Shown in pieces: positions 61,770-64,000 of a stretch of 64,000 bases of DNA. The notes under the pieces were generated by a model. The model saw only the letters and a program-made list of their open reading frames with translations, was not told the origin of the DNA and did no database searches. The stretch spans positions 1,205,991 through 1,269,990 of the forward strand of contig NZ_CP050191.1 in assembly GCF_011745145.1 (NCBI RefSeq), written 5' to 3'. Numbering within the stretch: the first letter of the stretch is position 1; each line of letters opens with the position of its first letter. Position numbers and translations under genes: made by a program. The stretch comes from Mycobacterium sp. DL440. GTDB lineage: Bacteria > Actinomycetota > Actinomycetes > Mycobacteriales > Mycobacteriaceae.

Positions 61770-62557
61770 AGCTCCCTCGATGCAACCGGAACGTTCAGTC
61801 GTAGGTCGGCGCCGGTGACTGCGGTGAAAGTCATTGGCCAGGCTGGCTTTCCGTGTTGGGCCACCCAGCACGCCCCGGTTTCCCTGATAGGTGCGGTGGC
61901 CGCCGTGAGCACCGCGTCGGCGATCGCGTCGGGCTCCATCACCGGTACCCCGATGCGCTCGACCAGCTTCCGTCTATCGCCCAGCACCCCGGTTTCGGTG
62001 ATCCCGGGGCAGATGGTGTGGACCGCGATACCCTCGGGCGCCAGGTTGGGTGCTATCGACCGCATGAACCCCACCACGCCGTGCTTGCCGAGGCTGTAGA
62101 CGGGGTCAGGATGCCAGGGCATCAGGCCGGCCAGTGAGGCCGTGGCCAAAATCGCCCGGTCCGGCACGCTCCCGCAGGATCGCATCGTCTTGACGGCCAC
62201 AGCGGCGCCATAAACCACTCCGTCCAGGTTCACGCCGACCGACTTGCGGTACTGGTCAAGGTCCAGTGCTCCGATGTCGCCCGACCAGTGAATAGTGATG
62301 CCTGCGTTGAGGAATGCCAGATCCACGCTGCCGAGTTCGTCAACACAGCGGGAGAAGGCAGCCTCGACCTGGCCGGGATCGGACACGTCGCAGGCGAACC
62401 CCAGACCATTGAACGACTGGGCCACGGTCTCGGCCGCTTTGCCGTCGATATCGACCACACAGACCCGCATGCCTTCGGCCGCCAGCCTCAGCGCCGATGC
62501 CTTGCCGATGCCCGAGGCCCCGCCGGTGACGAGCGCTACATTTCCGACGAGCTTCAT
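61766..62557 (-). CDS. Short-chain dehydrogenase/reductase
   Basis: A 263-residue SDR: LVTGGASGIGKASALRLAAE, FLNAGITIHWSG (NAG), and TASLAGLMPWHPDPVYSLGK as the active site. The C-terminal tail ends NVPVASREL. It lies between the SnoaL gene (7-base gap) and the GMC oxidoreductase (4-base overlap). Co-transcription with both is evident. Confidence 0.9.
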   Translation of the reverse strand: MKLVGNVALVTGGASGIGKASALRLAAEGMRVCVVDIDGKAAETVAQSFNGLGFACDVSDPGQVEAAFSRCVDELGSVDLAFLNAGITIHWSGDIGALDLDQYRKSVGVNLDGVVYGAAVAVKTMRSCGSVPDRAILATASLAGLMPWHPDPVYSLGKHGVVGFMRSIAPNLAPEGIAVHTICPGITETGVLGDRRKLVERIGVPVMEPDAIADAVLTAATAPIRETGACWVAQHGKPAWPMTFTAVTGADLRLNVPVASREL

Positions 62558-62564
62558 CTGATGG

Positions 62565-63119
62565 TTACCAGCGATTGACCGGTGCGCCGTCCATGGATAG
62601 CGGCCGCTGATACGACGCGTCGGTCTTGTCCCAAGTACCCTTGATGAACCCGGCGACAGCGCCGGACTTCAGCAACGAGGTATCGCCGTTCATCATCCAT
62701 TCGATGGTGCACCGGCGCAGCGCGATCTTCCAGACCCCATCACGGCGCTCCAGGCGGTCGATGTAGCGGCCGCCCATCAACGAGACGATCTTGCCGCCCT
62801 TGGCGCGCATGGCGCCGATGACATAACTCTCGGCGTGCGCGACATCGCCGTCGATCTCACAGGTGTGGGTGGTGATGTTGTGCAGGTGGTCCTCGAAGAC
62901 TGCCGTATGTGCTCCATTGGCCCATTCGCCGTACTCCGGACCGGTTTTGACGGTGGGGCCGTGCTCGTCGATGCCGTCCTCGAAGTACACGCTGCCCATG
63001 AGTTCGGCGTCGTGGCGGTCGTGGCCGCGGGATTGATTCATGATCAGGTCAATGATCGCGAACCGGTCCTCGACGTACTGCAGACGCTGACGGAGTTGAT
63101 CAAGGTCATCGGCGGGCAT
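62565..63119 (-). CDS. SnoaL-like / NTF2-fold protein
   Basis: A 184-residue SnoaL-like protein: QLRQRLQYVEDRFAIIDLIM at the N-terminus, RGHDRHDAELMGSVYFEDGI and HLHNITTHTCEIDGDVAHAE with GGRYIDRLERRDGVWKIALR. The pattern is typical of the group next to steroid and terpenoid pathways. The ATG at 63119 follows GAGGAAGGACGG. It starts the leftward operon from operators O5/O6. Confidence 0.86.
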   Translation of the reverse strand: MPADDLDQLRQRLQYVEDRFAIIDLIMNQSRGHDRHDAELMGSVYFEDGIDEHGPTVKTGPEYGEWANGAHTAVFEDHLHNITTHTCEIDGDVAHAESYVIGAMRAKGGKIVSLMGGRYIDRLERRDGVWKIALRRCTIEWMMNGDTSLLKSGAVAGFIKGTWDKTDASYQRPLSMDGAPVNRW

Positions 63120-63154
63120 GGGCCGTCCTTCCTCTGGGGGTGAATGCTGGATAA

Positions 63155-63172
63155 GTTGTACAACTGTATAGC
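63155..63172. promoter_or_regulatory. Regulon-2 operator O5
   Basis: GTTGTACAACTGTATAGC, 36 bases before the SnoaL start at 63119. Confidence 0.7.
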
Positions 63173-63226
63173 ACGGTGGTGGGGCGAGACGGCAAGTGTC
63201 AATTCGACTGCACCCCTCGGGCCGAT

Positions 63227-63244
63227 GCAATACAGTCGTACAGC
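63227..63244. promoter_or_regulatory. Regulon-2 operator O6
   Basis: On the minus strand this reads GCTGTACGACTGTATTGC, almost the O1 sequence. It lies 38 bases before the remnant monooxygenase gene at 63282. Confidence 0.72.
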
Positions 63245-63281
63245 ATCGGGGTTCTCGGTAGTCGGAGGAGATGGAGCTTTG

Positions 63282-63616
63282 ATGGATGCGCTCGGGCACA
63301 ACTTCCACGGAAGCTGGCGTCACCCCGACGCTCGCAACCGTGAGTTCAAGGGTTTCGACCTATGGATGGATCTGGCGAACAAGGCCGAACAGGCCAAGGT
63401 CGACGCGCTTTTCTGCACCGACGTGATGGGCGTGCAGGGGCAATGCCGCAGAGCTACGAGGAGTTCTTCGAGCATCTGGTGCCGGTGCTTCAGGACAAAG
63501 GCCTGATGCAGCGGGAATACCAGCCAGGAACCCTGCGGGAGAAGCTGTTTGGAACATCGTCGGGTGACATTTCCGAGCGGCACCCGGCGCACGGATACCG
63601 CGGAAAGTTCTGTTAG
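63282..63616 (+). pseudogene. Internally deleted LLM monooxygenase (NtaA/DszA-like)
   Basis: A strong GGAGGAG site precedes the ATG at 63282. The first about 50 codons (GHNFHGSWRHPDARNREFKG, then WMDLANKAEQAKVDALFCTD) match the N-terminus of NtaA/DszA-type monooxygenases. The frame then runs into noise and stops at 63506. A different frame from about 63437 gives PQSYEEFFEHLVPVLQDKGL and then LREKLFGTSSGD, the family's C-terminus, to TAG 63616. About 330 codons of the catalytic barrel are missing. The promoter, operator O6 and ribosome site look intact. Confidence 0.75.
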
Positions 63617-64000
63617 TCGGCGGTCTTCTTGGTACGACGGCGAGCCGCGGACGAACGCTTTGTTGGAGTTGTCCGCGGCTCGACGGCGTCCAGTTGATCC
63701 TCGAACGCCTTGGTCAGCTCGCCATGGGCGGTCTGGACACCGATACCCTTCTCCAGGTTCAGGAATTTCGGCAGGCTGGAGATCAGTAACTGCAACGCCG
63801 GCAGCGACAGATCGCCGACTGGCCGCGCGTCCTCACCGAATCTGGCTGTCAAAGCGTCCAATTGGACTTTCCGGGCGGACTCGGTGACAGAGGCTATCTC
63901 AGTCTGGATCGACTTGCGATGGTTGCCGAGGGCCATGAACTCGGTCATCAGCACACCGGTGGCCTCATCCCAGTTGTACTCCCACAGCGCACGCAGCGGA
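63613..64000 (-). CDS. TetR/AcrR family regulator (partial, 5' end beyond window)
   Basis: The C-terminal about 128 residues of a TetR-type protein: PLRALWEYNWDEATG, then LMTEFMALGNHRKSIQTEI and LPALQLLISSLPKFLNLEKG, ending in a basic tail (RTTPTKRSSAARRRTKKTAD). The helix-turn-helix lies outside the window. Its stop overlaps the remnant monooxygenase stop by two bases. As the only regulator near the right cluster it may bind the regulon-2 operators; this is inference. Confidence 0.8.
   Translation of the reverse strand, partial: PLRALWEYNWDEATGVLMTEFMALGNHRKSIQTEIASVTESARKVQLDALTARFGEDARPVGDLSLPALQLLISSLPKFLNLEKGIGVQTAHGELTKAFEDQLDAVEPRTTPTKRSSAARRRTKKTAD

Overview
The window reads as chromosome of a fast-growing mycobacterium (Mycolicibacterium-like). 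It is GC-rich with many GTG starts, ATGA/GTGA gene overlaps and leaderless genes. It is dense in P450s, F420-type luciferase-like (LLM) oxidoreductases, SDRs and TetR regulators, and carries a mycofactocin-coupled type SDR. From about 22.3 to 46.0 kb it follows, in mirror order, the M. tuberculosis order Rv3063 to Rv3051c as I recall it: cstA, ligB, cyp136, TetR, SDR, dinP/dinB2, TetR, FMN reductase, nrdH-nrdI-nrdE. No tRNA, rRNA, CRISPR array or insertion sequence was seen.

Left accessory block (0.1-22.3 kb): a catabolic cluster with two P450s, a KshA-like Rieske oxygenase, a Baeyer-Villiger-type monooxygenase, a FadD19-like acyl-CoA ligase, an aldehyde dehydrogenase, an acyl-CoA carboxyltransferase, three LLM enzymes, SnoaL-like proteins, an APH-fold protein and an amidohydrolase. 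Seven 21-bp sites made of two TTACNGTA-like half sites 12 bp apart lie in front of the P450, SDR/aldehyde dehydrogenase, Rieske, SnoaL, LLM/epimerase, carboxyltransferase/LLM and amidohydrolase genes. The likely regulator is the TetR gene at 93-791, which is co-transcribed with the first P450. A second TetR (13759-14367) has its own palindrome and probably controls the APH-SnoaL-LLM operon.

Central block (22.3-46.0 kb): carbon-starvation permease CstA with YbdD, DNA ligase LigB, an amine oxidase/TetR pair, YqeY, an SDR, a PoxB-like enzyme, an HxlR-type regulator, a methyltransferase, an APH-fold protein and a TauE exporter. It also holds a stand-alone LeuA allosteric-domain protein behind a 13-codon leader peptide and attenuator-like hairpins. 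Then come cyp136, a TetR-dinB2-ATPase operon and nrdHIE with two NrdR boxes 32 bp apart. nrdF is not in the window.

Right accessory block (46.0-64.0 kb): first small poorly known genes (metallophosphoesterase, a frameshifted hypothetical, DUF5997 with a HTH-less LysR-like effector-domain protein, a cupin). A second catabolic cluster runs from 49.5 to 63.3 kb. It contains three P450s, a ferredoxin, five SDRs, two intact LLM enzymes, a GMC oxidoreductase, a VOC protein, a nitroreductase and a SnoaL protein, arranged around four divergent promoters. These promoters carry six copies of an 18-bp operator of the form GCTGTACNNNYGTAYWGC. A partial TetR gene at the right edge is a candidate regulator. 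An internally deleted DszA-like monooxygenase lies beside it.

Two families of long intergenic hairpins recur at gene ends: four copies with a GCGAGCAGACGC core and three with a TGGCCAGTTRTGGCACG core. Functions are family-level inferences from protein motifs. The substrates of both catabolic clusters cannot be read from the sequence.
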